The notes under the pieces: generated by a model
What the model was told of the DNA's origin: nothing
Seen by the model: only the letters and a program-made list of their open reading frames with translations
Databases searched by the model: none
Shown here: piece after piece, positions 1 to 8,245 of the stretch
Numbering within the stretch: position 1 is the first letter of the stretch
Layout of the letters: every line of letters starts with the position of its first letter
Made by a program: the position numbers and the translations under genes
Source of the DNA: Gemmatimonadota bacterium
Lineage (GTDB): Bacteria; Latescibacterota; UBA2968; UBA8231
Length of the DNA stretch: 64,000 nucleotides
Assembly: GCA_028875335.1 (NCBI GenBank)
Contig: JAPPEF010000327.1
Coordinates: 23,026-87,025 of the forward strand
Direction of reading: 5' to 3'

Positions 1-1
1 G

Positions 2-211
2 GGCAGCCGTCGGACTCCTGCGGGCGTGGAGGTAGTCCGTCCGTCCGGTGCGGGCCGCTGGTTAGTGGGTACTTTGCTCTTGGTTGCGCTGCTGTGGTAT
101 GCGGCTTTTAGCTTTATTGGCGCGCGCTATTGGGGTGCAGCCCCTTCGGCTGCTCATCCGCGCCCGCCGATTGCGGCCGAAGTGTGGCCAGCGGCGCTTA
201 GAACCTTTTGA
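2..211 (+). CDS. C-terminal end of an unidentified protein with one membrane segment (partial)
   Basis: The reading frame is open from the left edge of the window to a TAG stop, so this is probably the 3' end of a gene that begins outside it; a GTG at 26 could also start a 61-residue protein. About 15 residues in there is one clear hydrophobic segment (LVGTLLLVALLWYAAFSFIG), followed by a Pro/Ala-rich tail. No family was recognised. The next gene begins about 105 nt downstream with its own ribosome-binding site (TAGGAG). The reading frame itself is uncertain, because other frames are also open in this G+C-rich stretch. Confidence 0.35.
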   Translation, partial: GSRRTPAGVEVVRPSGAGRWLVGTLLLVALLWYAAFSFIGARYWGAAPSAAHPRPPIAAEVWPAALRTF

Positions 212-317
212 TAGCGTAAGTACAAAGGCTCAGTTTTGCTACGTCATCCCATTCCGATGCTTTTTCCAATTGTTTGGGATCGCAGTCTAACCCGTTGCTC
301 AAGATAGGAGCGTCCCT

Positions 318-1106
318 ATGAACGCACCCGCCGATTCTTATTCTCTCCGCTTTGACGTCGATTATCCCGATCAGCCCCGCAATCGCCTCACGACTTTTTT
401 CCGGCTTTTTACCGTCATTCCCATCGGGATCGTCTTGGCCTTCATAGACTCCAGTATGTACAGCCTTGGTTATCTCGATTTCCTCTTTAGGTGGGTCTCG
501 TGGGTTTCAGACAATCTCTTCAATTGGGGCCCCGACAACCCCTTCAATTGGATTTCAGACAACCTCTTCAATTGGGACTCCGACAACTCGTTCAATTGGG
601 TCGGCTTCTTCGGGTGGGTCCAAAACGCAGAAGGCGAATGGGAGTTAAATTCCGGCTTCGGTCTGCTCTTCATCCCGGTCCTGCTCATTCTGCTCTTCCG
701 TCGCAAGTACCCCCGCTGGTGGTTCGACTGGAATCTCGAACTCCTGCGCTTCGCCTTCCGGGTCTCGGCCTACTTCTGGCTACTGCGCGACGAGTACCCT
801 TCTACCGACGAAGACCAGGCCGTCCGCCTCGACATCGATTACCCAGATGCCCGGCAAGATCTCAACCGCTGGCTACCCCTAGTCAAGTGGTTTTTAGCCA
901 TTCCCCACTACATCATCCTGATCCCGTTGAGCATTGTAGCTCTTCTCTGCACCATCGTGGCTTGGTTCGCCATCCTCTTTACTGGGCGCTATCCCCGAGA
1001 CTTGTTCAATCTAGTCGTTGGTGTTGATCGGTGGTGGCTGCGCGTTAGCGCCTACGCTTTTATCTTAGTCACCGACCAGTATCCACCCTTCCGGCTATCC
1101 GAATAG
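318..1106 (+). CDS. DUF4389 family membrane protein with internal octapeptide repeats
   Basis: A 262-residue protein with two related halves of the DUF4389 type. Each half has a D(V/I)DYPD motif (residues about 13-18 and 174-179) followed by hydrophobic segments, and the C-terminus carries the typical TGRYPRDLFN and WWLRVSAY motifs. Family members are integral membrane proteins of unknown function. The first half is interrupted by four copies of an eight-residue unit of the form DNxFNWxx (residues about 65-96), which is not part of the usual family core. The ATG follows a TAGGAG ribosome-binding sequence. The hydrolase gene begins 8 nt after the stop, so the two are probably co-transcribed. 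Family assignment is fairly sure; function is unknown. Confidence 0.8.
   Translation: MNAPADSYSLRFDVDYPDQPRNRLTTFFRLFTVIPIGIVLAFIDSSMYSLGYLDFLFRWVSWVSDNLFNWGPDNPFNWISDNLFNWDSDNSFNWVGFFGWVQNAEGEWELNSGFGLLFIPVLLILLFRRKYPRWWFDWNLELLRFAFRVSAYFWLLRDEYPSTDEDQAVRLDIDYPDARQDLNRWLPLVKWFLAIPHYIILIPLSIVALLCTIVAWFAILFTGRYPRDLFNLVVGVDRWWLRVSAYAFILVTDQYPPFRLSE
510..605 (+). repeat. Four tandem 24-nt units inside the DUF4389 gene
   Basis: Four in-frame copies (510-533, 534-557, 558-581, 582-605) share the core GACAAxxxxTTCAATTGG and encode DNLFNWGP, DNPFNWIS, DNLFNWDS and DNSFNWVG. Because units are whole codons, gain or loss of a copy keeps the frame, so length could vary between strains. Confidence 0.85.
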
Positions 1107-1114
1107 AACTGCTT

Positions 1115-2113
1115 ATGTCCACTTTTTCCAGCCTGCGTCTCACCGACCCGCCCTCCTCTCGGGATGCTTGGGAAGCCCAACGTCCCGCTCTCTTGGAGGC
1201 CATGCAGCAGATCATGGGGCCTTTGCCCGGGCCGGAAAGGCGCAGGCCGCTCGATGTCCAAGTTGACGAGGAAGTGGACTGCGGTTCTTATACTCGCCGT
1301 CTCATTACTTACGTCTCCGAGCCGGACTGTCGGGTGCCAGCCTACTTGCTGATCCCTCACGTCGCCTTAGAATCTCCAGTTCCAGCCGCGCTTTGCCCTC
1401 ATCCCACGGACGATCGCATCGGCCACAAAGTAGTCGTCGGTTTGGGCGGTCGCGCCAACCGCGCGTATGCCAGCGAACTGGCTCAGGCTGGCTTTGTTAC
1501 TCTCGCCCCGGCTTATCCCTTGCTGGCCGACTATCGCCCCGACTGGCGTGCTCTCGGCTATCAGTCGGGGACCATGAAGGCGATATGGGACAATATGTGC
1601 GGCCTCGATCTACTGGCTGAACAGCCCTTTGTCGCAGGAGAGTCTTTTGCTTCGATCGGCCACTCGCTGGGCGGCCACAACTCGATCTATACTGCTGTCT
1701 TCGACCCGCGCATCGCCGTTGTCGTTTCCAGTTGCGGACTTGATTCCTACCAAGATTATATGGACGGCGATATCACGGGTTGGACCAGCGATCGTTACAT
1801 GCCGCGTTTAAAGGACTACGCTCTAGCGGACCTTCCTTTCGACTTCCACGATATGATCGCCGCGTTAGCGCCGCGCCCTTGCTTTATCTCGGCACCTTTG
1901 GGCGACTCCAATTTCCGCTGGCGCAGCGTCGATTCAGTGGTCGAAACCGCCCGAGCGGTGTACGATTTGTACGGTGCCGGCGAGGTGCTCCAAGTGGTCC
2001 ATCCCGACTGCGGCCACGACTTTCCCGACGCGATTCGAGAGCGGGCTTATCGCATTATTGCTGAGGCGTTGGGGCGGTTAGGAGCTTTTGACGCCGAAGA
2101 GGCTCATAGTTAG
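1115..2113 (+). CDS. Alpha/beta hydrolase (dienelactone hydrolase/acetyl esterase type)
   Basis: A 332-residue cytoplasmic-looking protein without a signal peptide. The nucleophile elbow GHSLGG puts the catalytic serine at about residue 184. A plausible acid is D264 in PLGDSN, and the histidine is about H301 in DCGHDFP, in the correct order for an alpha/beta hydrolase triad. The closest recognised group is the bacterial dienelactone-hydrolase/acetyl-xylan-esterase-like set that often sits in sugar-degradation clusters of this kind of organism. It lies 8 nt after the DUF4389 gene. The substrate cannot be told from the sequence; an esterase acting on acylated sugars or small esters is an inference. 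Confidence 0.82.
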   Translation: MSTFSSLRLTDPPSSRDAWEAQRPALLEAMQQIMGPLPGPERRRPLDVQVDEEVDCGSYTRRLITYVSEPDCRVPAYLLIPHVALESPVPAALCPHPTDDRIGHKVVVGLGGRANRAYASELAQAGFVTLAPAYPLLADYRPDWRALGYQSGTMKAIWDNMCGLDLLAEQPFVAGESFASIGHSLGGHNSIYTAVFDPRIAVVVSSCGLDSYQDYMDGDITGWTSDRYMPRLKDYALADLPFDFHDMIAALAPRPCFISAPLGDSNFRWRSVDSVVETARAVYDLYGAGEVLQVVHPDCGHDFPDAIRERAYRIIAEALGRLGAFDAEEAHS

Positions 2114-2143
2114 GTTCAATGGCAACTCCCAAGAGGATGAGGT

Positions 2144-3376
2144 ATGAGCGATAAATACCACAACTACCAGTTGCTATTGGCAAAAGCAGCTCAGCTTTAC
2201 GAGAGGCATGGGGTTGGACGACCGGAACCCTTCAATGTCTTCTCTTCTCTTCAAAATAAGAATGGGTACCTGAACGAGATTCTGCACTCACGATTTCTTC
2301 ACGCACTGCTTAGCTATAGGAAGCCGGGGAGTGAAACCAGAGAAAACCTGAAGGACTTCTTGCAGTATGTTGCTAAAATACCGGATTTTGAACTGTGCAG
2401 CGCAAAGGTCGATCGGGAATGTTACAATATCGACATCCTAATCACTAACGCTGACAAAAAAGCGGTCGTGATAGAAAACAAAACTAACCCTATAGACACT
2501 AAGCCTGTGGATCAAGATAAGCAGTTGTGGAGGTACTACAAGACATTGAAATGTCAGGATTACAGTGATATACACCTGCTATACTTGACGCCTGATGGCA
2601 GTGATCCCTCACCGGAGAGTCTCGGCAAGCTCAAAAAAGAAAAAATCATTAAGATTGCTTATAAGAGAGATCTTATTCAGACTTGGTTAGAACGTTGCCA
2701 AAAACGAGCCTACGACGAACCCGAATTGCGGAATTCGGTTTCTCAATACCTACGGCTTGTCCGAAAGCTGACAGGTACAGACTCTAGGGGGAAATATATG
2801 GAAGATTTAAAGGAACTTTGTCGGAAGGACAACAACTTTGTTCTCATCCGTGATTTGAATAAAGCTATGCTTGAAGCAGGGCCAGAGTTACTGTGGAACG
2901 AAATTGGATCTGAGCTAAAATCGAAGATTCCAGGCCTTCCCAATAAGGATCGCTCCTATAATAAGGGCCTACGTTACCGGTTGAGTGAATCTACCTCGCT
3001 TGAGGTTTTAGGAGACGCCTACGGCATCTGGTTCAGGGTCGTTTGTCCGAAAAATAAATACAAAGATAAATACGACGAACTCAGCAACGCACTAAAAGAA
3101 GTGAGTGATGAAGAACCATATGGTAATTATCCTTGTTGGCAGTATGTCGATAGATATCTGGATTTGAATAATCTAGAGGATCTCAAGCTGCTGTTAAATA
3201 ATGAAGACCGGCAAGAGTATGCGAAAAAGACTGCACAGGGAATCATCGAAAAAGGCTTGAAGGAGATTTGGGAAGTTCTTGAAGATATTGGTCTAGTGAA
3301 TGCAATTAAAGAAGGACAAGGAACAGAGACCATCTCTAAAGAACAGATATTTGAAACTTTAGAAAGTACATCTTGA
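2144..3376 (+). CDS. PD-(D/E)XK nuclease superfamily protein with antitoxin-like C-terminal tail
   Basis: A 410-residue protein. The N-terminal third matches the PDDEXK_4-type nuclease family: the FNxFSSLQ and NEILHSRFLHALL segments, then D97 in NIDILIT and the E111-N-K113 of VIENKTN, giving the D...ExK metal and catalytic signature. The middle part (about 200-375) is Lys/Glu-rich without a recognised domain. The last 35 residues (376-410, including LEDIGLVNAIKEG and TETISKEQIFETL) resemble the toxin-binding end of RelB-type antitoxins (compare the common pattern LEDxxDxxxAxxxxxxGxxIPxEEVxxxL). A RelE/ParE-like gene begins 3 nt after the stop. Codon use is visibly A+T-richer than the flanking genes, which suggests horizontal transfer. 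Nuclease fold likely; the antitoxin reading is an inference. Confidence 0.75.
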   Translation: MSDKYHNYQLLLAKAAQLYERHGVGRPEPFNVFSSLQNKNGYLNEILHSRFLHALLSYRKPGSETRENLKDFLQYVAKIPDFELCSAKVDRECYNIDILITNADKKAVVIENKTNPIDTKPVDQDKQLWRYYKTLKCQDYSDIHLLYLTPDGSDPSPESLGKLKKEKIIKIAYKRDLIQTWLERCQKRAYDEPELRNSVSQYLRLVRKLTGTDSRGKYMEDLKELCRKDNNFVLIRDLNKAMLEAGPELLWNEIGSELKSKIPGLPNKDRSYNKGLRYRLSESTSLEVLGDAYGIWFRVVCPKNKYKDKYDELSNALKEVSDEEPYGNYPCWQYVDRYLDLNNLEDLKLLLNNEDRQEYAKKTAQGIIEKGLKEIWEVLEDIGLVNAIKEGQGTETISKEQIFETLESTS

Positions 3377-3379
3377 ATT

Positions 3380-3646
3380 TTGAAAGTTGAATTCAGAAAC
3401 AGCTTTGAGAGAGACCTCAGACGCATCCGAGATCAAGCTATCAAAGAGCGTATCAAAACAGTAATTGAGCAAATTGAGAAAGTAAATGATCTTACTGAGG
3501 CAAGTAATGTCCGCAAACTCCGTGGAGGCGAAAACCATTACCGAGTTCGGATCGGCGACTATAGACTTGGCCTTCTATTGAACGAGGGCACCGTAGTTTT
3601 TGTACGCTGTTTACCGCGTCAGGATATTTATCGATACTTCCCATAG
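3380..3646 (+). CDS. RelE/ParE-type toxin
   Basis: An 88-residue protein with the compact RelE/ParE layout: an N-terminal strand (KVEFRNSFERDLRRI), two helices, then KLRGGENHYRVRIGDYRLGL and a final strand VVFVRCLPRQDIYRYFP. The YRVRIGDYRL and xRxDIYRxF motifs are typical of the mRNA-interferase branch. The start is TTG at 3380, 3 nt after the nuclease gene, so translation is probably coupled. No separate small antitoxin gene lies on either side, which makes the antitoxin-like tail of the upstream protein the obvious candidate partner. Like the upstream gene it is A+T-richer than its surroundings. Confidence 0.82.
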   Translation: MKVEFRNSFERDLRRIRDQAIKERIKTVIEQIEKVNDLTEASNVRKLRGGENHYRVRIGDYRLGLLLNEGTVVFVRCLPRQDIYRYFP

Positions 3647-3670
3647 CTATAATGCGATCTCTACCTAAAA

Positions 3671-5299
3671 ATGCTCAATTTCTTTTTGCTTCTCCTGCTC
3701 TTATGCGTCCCTCTCTACGCCAACCCCCGCTTCCACGACGTCACCCAAGAAGCGGGCATCGGCTTTGTCCACGTCAATGGGGCCAACGGTCAGAAATTCG
3801 TCATTGAAACGGTCGGCCCGGGCGGCGGTTTTTTCGATTACGACGGTGACGGTCGCCTCGACATTTACCTAATCAACGGGGCCGCTGTGCCTGGGACCGA
3901 ATACGACTCCGCGCCGCAAAACGCGCTCTACCACAATCGCGGCGACGGCACCTTTACGGATGTAACGGCGCTCGCCGGTGTCGGCGACACGGGTTACGGC
4001 ATGGGCTGCGCGGTCGGCGACACCGACAACGATGGCGATCTCGATCTGTACGTGACTAACTTCGGCGCGAATGTGCTGTATCGGAACGAGGGGGATGGAA
4101 CGTTTGCGGATGTGACGGGCGTGGCCCAAGTCGGCGACGAAGGCTGGGGGGCGAGTGCTGCGTTTGCCGACATCGATCGCGACGGCTTGGTCGATTTGTA
4201 CGTGGGCAATTACCACAACTTCTCCTATACCAATCACCGCGTCTGCGCCGAGGGCGGCAGTGGGCTTCAACTCTATTGTGGCCCGGAGGCCTTTGATGGA
4301 GTGACTGACGTGCTGTATCGAAACGAGGGCGATGGCACCTTTGCCGACATCACGACCGCAGCCGGGCTGGGCAGCGCCGAGGGCAAGGAGCTAGGCGTGG
4401 TCTTCGGCGACGTGGATCTCGACGGGGATCCCGACCTCTACCTAGCGAACGACAAGACCTCGAACTTCTTGTATCTCAACGACGGCACTGGCCACTTTGC
4501 GGACGAAGCGCTGCTGGCCGGAGTTGCGTACAACGAGGACGGCGATGTCGAAGCGGGCATGGGCGTTGACATGGGCGACTACGACAACGACGGCGATCCC
4601 GACCTCTTCGTCACCAACTTTCAGTGGGAGACGAATACGCTGTACAAGAATCTCGGCGACGGCACCTTTGTCGATGAGACCTTCCTAGCTGGGTTGGGCA
4701 AGGGAAGCATTGCCTACTTATCGTGGGGCACGCGCTTTTTCGATGTGGATAACGACGGCGACCGCGATCTTTTTATCGCCAATGGTCACTTGGAAAGCGA
4801 CGTCGAGCAATACGAGAACGCGACTTTCCCGCAGCGCAATCAGCTCTTTCTCAACGTTGGCGACGGCCGCTTTGAGGAATACGCAGAGGACGGCGGTGCC
4901 CTGTCATTGAAACGGGTCAGTCGCGGCGCGGCTTTTGGCGACTACGACGACGATGGCGATATCGACGTGTTGGTGGCCAATGTTGCCGCCGAGCCGACCT
5001 TGATGCGCAACGACGGCGCGAGCGGCCACTGGGTGCGCTTGCGGCTAGAGGGCCGCGATAGCAATCGCGCTGGCATTGGCACCCGCGTCGAAGTAGTAAG
5101 TGACGGACGGGTGCAGACCGACGAAGTGCGCTCGGGTGCCAGCTACCTCTCGCAGAGCGACGTGCAACTGCACTTCGGGCTAGGAACGGTCGCCAGCATC
5201 GAGCGCGTGGTCGTCTATTGGCCGAGCGGCCGGGTCGAGGAATACGCAGATTTAAGTGTCAACCAAGAGCATTTGCTCGTCGAAGGAGCGGCGCGATGA
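3671..5299 (+). CDS. Secreted FG-GAP/VCBS-repeat protein with ASPIC/UnbV domain (CRTAC1-like)
   Basis: A 542-residue exported protein: a signal peptide (MLNFFLLLLLLCVPLYA, then NPRF), a series of FG-GAP/VCBS beta-propeller repeats with calcium-loop motifs of the form DYDGDGRLDIYL, DTDNDGDLDLYV and DVDNDGDRDLFI, and a C-terminal ASPIC/UnbV domain (about residues 455-540, SNRAGIGTRVEV, YLSQSDVQLHFGLG, VVYWPSGRVEEY). Such proteins are extracellular or surface-bound; their ligand is unknown. It is the first gene of a four-gene operon and overlaps the TPR gene by 4 nt (ATGA). Three other proteins of this type occur in the window. Confidence 0.9.
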   Translation: MLNFFLLLLLLCVPLYANPRFHDVTQEAGIGFVHVNGANGQKFVIETVGPGGGFFDYDGDGRLDIYLINGAAVPGTEYDSAPQNALYHNRGDGTFTDVTALAGVGDTGYGMGCAVGDTDNDGDLDLYVTNFGANVLYRNEGDGTFADVTGVAQVGDEGWGASAAFADIDRDGLVDLYVGNYHNFSYTNHRVCAEGGSGLQLYCGPEAFDGVTDVLYRNEGDGTFADITTAAGLGSAEGKELGVVFGDVDLDGDPDLYLANDKTSNFLYLNDGTGHFADEALLAGVAYNEDGDVEAGMGVDMGDYDNDGDPDLFVTNFQWETNTLYKNLGDGTFVDETFLAGLGKGSIAYLSWGTRFFDVDNDGDRDLFIANGHLESDVEQYENATFPQRNQLFLNVGDGRFEEYAEDGGALSLKRVSRGAAFGDYDDDGDIDVLVANVAAEPTLMRNDGASGHWVRLRLEGRDSNRAGIGTRVEVVSDGRVQTDEVRSGASYLSQSDVQLHFGLGTVASIERVVVYWPSGRVEEYADLSVNQEHLLVEGAAR

Positions 5300-6666
5300 A
5301 GGTGCTGCTGATCTGCCTCGCATTGTACGCCTGCGCGGAGGAAAGTCCGCAGGAAAAAGTGCGCCCCGGTGCGGCTATGGATGCCGAGGTGCTCTTTACG
5401 CGCGGCACTGCGCTCGCCTCCGAAGGCCGCCACACCGAGGCCATCGACGCGTACCAACAGGCCGCTGCGCTCGCACCTAAATCCGCTAAGATCCACTACA
5501 ACCTCGGCAATGCCTACGTGCGCCAGCTCGACTACCCCAGCGCGATGGCGGCCTATCAGCGCGTATTGGCGCTGGATTCGACGCACGTGTCGGCGCGGCA
5601 CAACCTCGCTGCGATGTACGTCAAACAGCTCAACTACGCCCAAGCTATTGAAGAACACCGTCGCGTACTCTCGTTAGATCCCAGCCATCTGACGACCTAC
5701 TACGACCTCGGCTACATCTACTTTTTGCGCGGCGAGTACGGGGAGGTGGAAAAGCTGCTGCAAGCGGGTCTGGACCGCGACTCGACCAATGCCTCTTTCT
5801 ACCGGCTCTTAGGCCGGACGCGCCTGAAGGAACTCGACTTTGAGCGGGCTGCGGCGACCCTGATGCGTGCGGTCGAGTTGGACAGCATGGACGCGGCCGC
5901 GTACGTCGATCTGGCGCAGGTGGAACTCAAGCGGCGCGAGTACGCGGCGGCCGAACGCGCCGCCCGTCGCGCCATTGCGCTCGACTCCTTGTCCAAAGAG
6001 GCGTACTTCGCGCTGGCCAATGCCCTTAAGCGGCTCGACCGCCGCGAGGAGAGCACCGAAGTGCTGACGCAGTTTCGGGAGCTCGACCAGCAGCTCGACA
6101 AAATCGACGACCAACTGCGGATGCTGGGCAATGCGCCCGACGACCACGAGGCGCGGGCACAATTGGGCCTGCTGTACACTGAGCAGGGCCGCTTGACTGA
6201 AGCGGCCGAAGCGTATCGGTTAGCCGTGCGCCTCGCGCCGGACAGCTTGCGCTACCGCAATAACCTAGGGAATCTCTACCTACGCTTAGGCCAATTCGCC
6301 GAGGCTGTTGTCGAGTATCAAGCCGCGTTGGCCTTGGACCCAGAATACTCCAATGCCCACTACAATTTGGGTCAGGCGTACATGCGCTTGCAGCACTTTG
6401 ACGAGGCCCTATCTAGTCTCGCGGAGGCACGCCGCTTAGCGCCGGAAGACGTGGAGACCCATTACTTTTTGGGACTGCTACACGCGCGTACTGGCGACTA
6501 CGCCAAGGCCGCTGAGATGCTATTCGTTGCGGTGGCGGCCCGACCGGATTGGCTCGACGCGAGACAGAAGTTAGCCGTGGCGTACTTGAAGTCTGGCAAG
6601 GTAGAAGAGAGCAAGCGGGAGCTAGCGGCGATCCAGCAGATGAAAGAGAGCGGGCAGCATGAGTAA
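5296..6666 (+). CDS. TPR-repeat lipoprotein
   Basis: The ATG at 5296 overlaps the upstream stop as ATGA and gives a 456-residue protein with a short lipoprotein signal (MKVLLICLALYAC, lipobox LYAC), so this start is preferred to longer readings of the frame. The rest is almost entirely tetratricopeptide repeats (for example AIDAYQQAAALAPKSAKIHY and AVVEYQAALALDPEYSNAHY), about ten in two blocks separated by a helical linker near residue 270. It is probably a periplasmic or surface scaffold anchored in a membrane. In another operon of this window a TPR region is fused directly to a UnbV protein, which supports a physical link between this protein and its upstream neighbour. Confidence 0.9.
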   Translation: MKVLLICLALYACAEESPQEKVRPGAAMDAEVLFTRGTALASEGRHTEAIDAYQQAAALAPKSAKIHYNLGNAYVRQLDYPSAMAAYQRVLALDSTHVSARHNLAAMYVKQLNYAQAIEEHRRVLSLDPSHLTTYYDLGYIYFLRGEYGEVEKLLQAGLDRDSTNASFYRLLGRTRLKELDFERAAATLMRAVELDSMDAAAYVDLAQVELKRREYAAAERAARRAIALDSLSKEAYFALANALKRLDRREESTEVLTQFRELDQQLDKIDDQLRMLGNAPDDHEARAQLGLLYTEQGRLTEAAEAYRLAVRLAPDSLRYRNNLGNLYLRLGQFAEAVVEYQAALALDPEYSNAHYNLGQAYMRLQHFDEALSSLAEARRLAPEDVETHYFLGLLHARTGDYAKAAEMLFVAVAARPDWLDARQKLAVAYLKSGKVEESKRELAAIQQMKESGQHE

Positions 6667-8245
6667 GCGTTGGCTGGGAATGGCGCTTTGCTCGGCGCTA
6701 ATCGGCCTAAGCGGTTGCGCTGAGGACGGTCCGGCCGTGGCCACTGAAGATGCCGTCTTGGTAGAGGTGGGGCCAACGGCGATTCGGGTGGCGGATTACC
6801 GCCAGTTCATTGCGCGAGTGGCACCGGAATTGCGGGCGGAGTACGGGGCTGAGAAGTTGTTGGAAGCCATTGTCGAGCAAACGCTGCTCGTGCAGGAAGC
6901 CGAGCGGCGGGGGCTGGGCGAGAGCGCGGAGTTTTTGCAATGGCAGACGCAGGCGCAGGCGCGGCTGGTGCAGCAGGCTTTGTACGAACGCGCTGGGATC
7001 GTCCAACCGGAAGTCGCTGAGGAGGAACTGCGGGTCTATTTCCAGCGCAGCCCGTACAATCGCCGCGTGCGTTTCAGCCTGCTGATGGTGCGCGAGCAAG
7101 CGCAGCTACCGGAGATTTTGGCCGCGCTCGCCGAGGGAGCGGACTTTGAGGAGCTGTCGATGCGACACTCGCAGGACTCGCGGATTCTAGAGCGTCAGGC
7201 CGACATGGGCTATCACCGCTGGGGCGATACCATGGCCTCGCACGCCGCCCTGACTGAAAGGGCCTTCTCCATGCAGGTCGGAGAGATTTCCGAGCCGATG
7301 CAGGTGGCCGATGGGTACTTTCTCATCAAGCTCACGGACATGCACCCGGTCAGCTTTGAGCAGGAGTGGGAGACCATTCAGCGCTTGGTGCTGCGGGAAA
7401 AGTTAGGGCGGCAGCTCTTGGCTTATTACGACACCCTGCATGTGCGCTATAATGTGCGCTACGAGCCGGATGGGCTGACGGGACCGCCGGAAGCGGTCGT
7501 GGCCGAGTACGACGGCGGGGTGCTAACGGTCGCTCAGGCCCGCGAACTGCTGAGAGCGGCACAGGCCCCTTCGACAGGCTCAGGGGCCATCTCAAAGGTG
7601 CTGCGGCGCGAGGTTGGGCGGCGCGTGTTGGTCCCGCTCGAAACTGCGCGGCTCGCGCTCGCCGACGACCCAGACCTGCAGCGCGAGTTGGAGCGACTGC
7701 GGCAGGTGCAGCTTGCGCGGCGCTTGCAGGACGCGCTGCAAGCGCAGGTGCCACCGCCCAATCCCAACGGCCTGAGCCTGTTTTACGAGGAGCACAAGCT
7801 CCGTTACACTGCGCCGGCCGAGGTGGAGGTGCGTCGGCTCCTCGCCCGCGACGAGGACGAGGGCACTGCCATTGTCGAGCGGATGCGCGCCGGTCGCGAT
7901 ACGACCGAGCTAGTGGACCGCTTCGTCAACGTGATTTACGGCAGCGGCGCGCTGGAGGGCGACAATCCGGTCAGCCGCGCCCTGCGCACCGACGAGGGAA
8001 CCTTTCACGGTCCCTTTGCCACGGATAATGGTTATATTGTCCTACAGGTGTTGCGCCGCCGCCCGGACCGACTGCCGCCGCTAAACGAGATCCGCGAACA
8101 GGTCGAGGCGGATTGGGCGGCAGCGCAACTCCAAGCTGCGGTTAAGGAGCTGGCTGCGTCCTTGCGCCAGCGCCGCGCCAACGAAATCCGCTTCAGCCCA
8201 GACGCTGTGGCACTAGCCCTGTTGGCTGCTTCTCATGGCGAGTAA
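6659..8245 (+). CDS. Parvulin-type peptidyl-prolyl isomerase lipoprotein (PpiC/SurA-like)
   Basis: A 528-residue lipoprotein (lipobox LSGC about residue 20) with a SurA/PrsA-like architecture. There is an N-terminal helical chaperone part (YRQFIARVAPELRAEYG, LLEAIVEQTLLVQEAERRG), a first parvulin domain (about 138-230, LAEGADFEELSMRHSQD, MQVGEISEPMQVADGYFLI) and a second, weaker parvulin-like domain (about 385-480, GPFATDNGYIVLQVL). The expected role is folding or transit of outer-membrane or secreted proteins in the periplasm. The start codon lies 8 nt inside the TPR gene. A paralogue of similar architecture is at 58919-60511. A palindromic element has been incorporated in frame at 7564-7588. 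Confidence 0.85.
   Translation: MSKRWLGMALCSALIGLSGCAEDGPAVATEDAVLVEVGPTAIRVADYRQFIARVAPELRAEYGAEKLLEAIVEQTLLVQEAERRGLGESAEFLQWQTQAQARLVQQALYERAGIVQPEVAEEELRVYFQRSPYNRRVRFSLLMVREQAQLPEILAALAEGADFEELSMRHSQDSRILERQADMGYHRWGDTMASHAALTERAFSMQVGEISEPMQVADGYFLIKLTDMHPVSFEQEWETIQRLVLREKLGRQLLAYYDTLHVRYNVRYEPDGLTGPPEAVVAEYDGGVLTVAQARELLRAAQAPSTGSGAISKVLRREVGRRVLVPLETARLALADDPDLQRELERLRQVQLARRLQDALQAQVPPPNPNGLSLFYEEHKLRYTAPAEVEVRRLLARDEDEGTAIVERMRAGRDTTELVDRFVNVIYGSGALEGDNPVSRALRTDEGTFHGPFATDNGYIVLQVLRRRPDRLPPLNEIREQVEADWAAAQLQAAVKELAASLRQRRANEIRFSPDAVALALLAASHGE
7564..7588 (+). repeat. Palindromic repeat element inside the parvulin gene
   Basis: Inverted arms GGCCCCT (7564-7570) and AGGGGCC (7582-7588) enclose TTCGACAGGCTC minus its outer bases. 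The core CCTTCGACAGGCTCAGG is a small palindrome that I recognise as recurrent in many bacterial genomes, normally between genes. Here it is read in frame as APSTGSGA, in the linker between the two parvulin-like halves of the protein. Confidence 0.6.
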
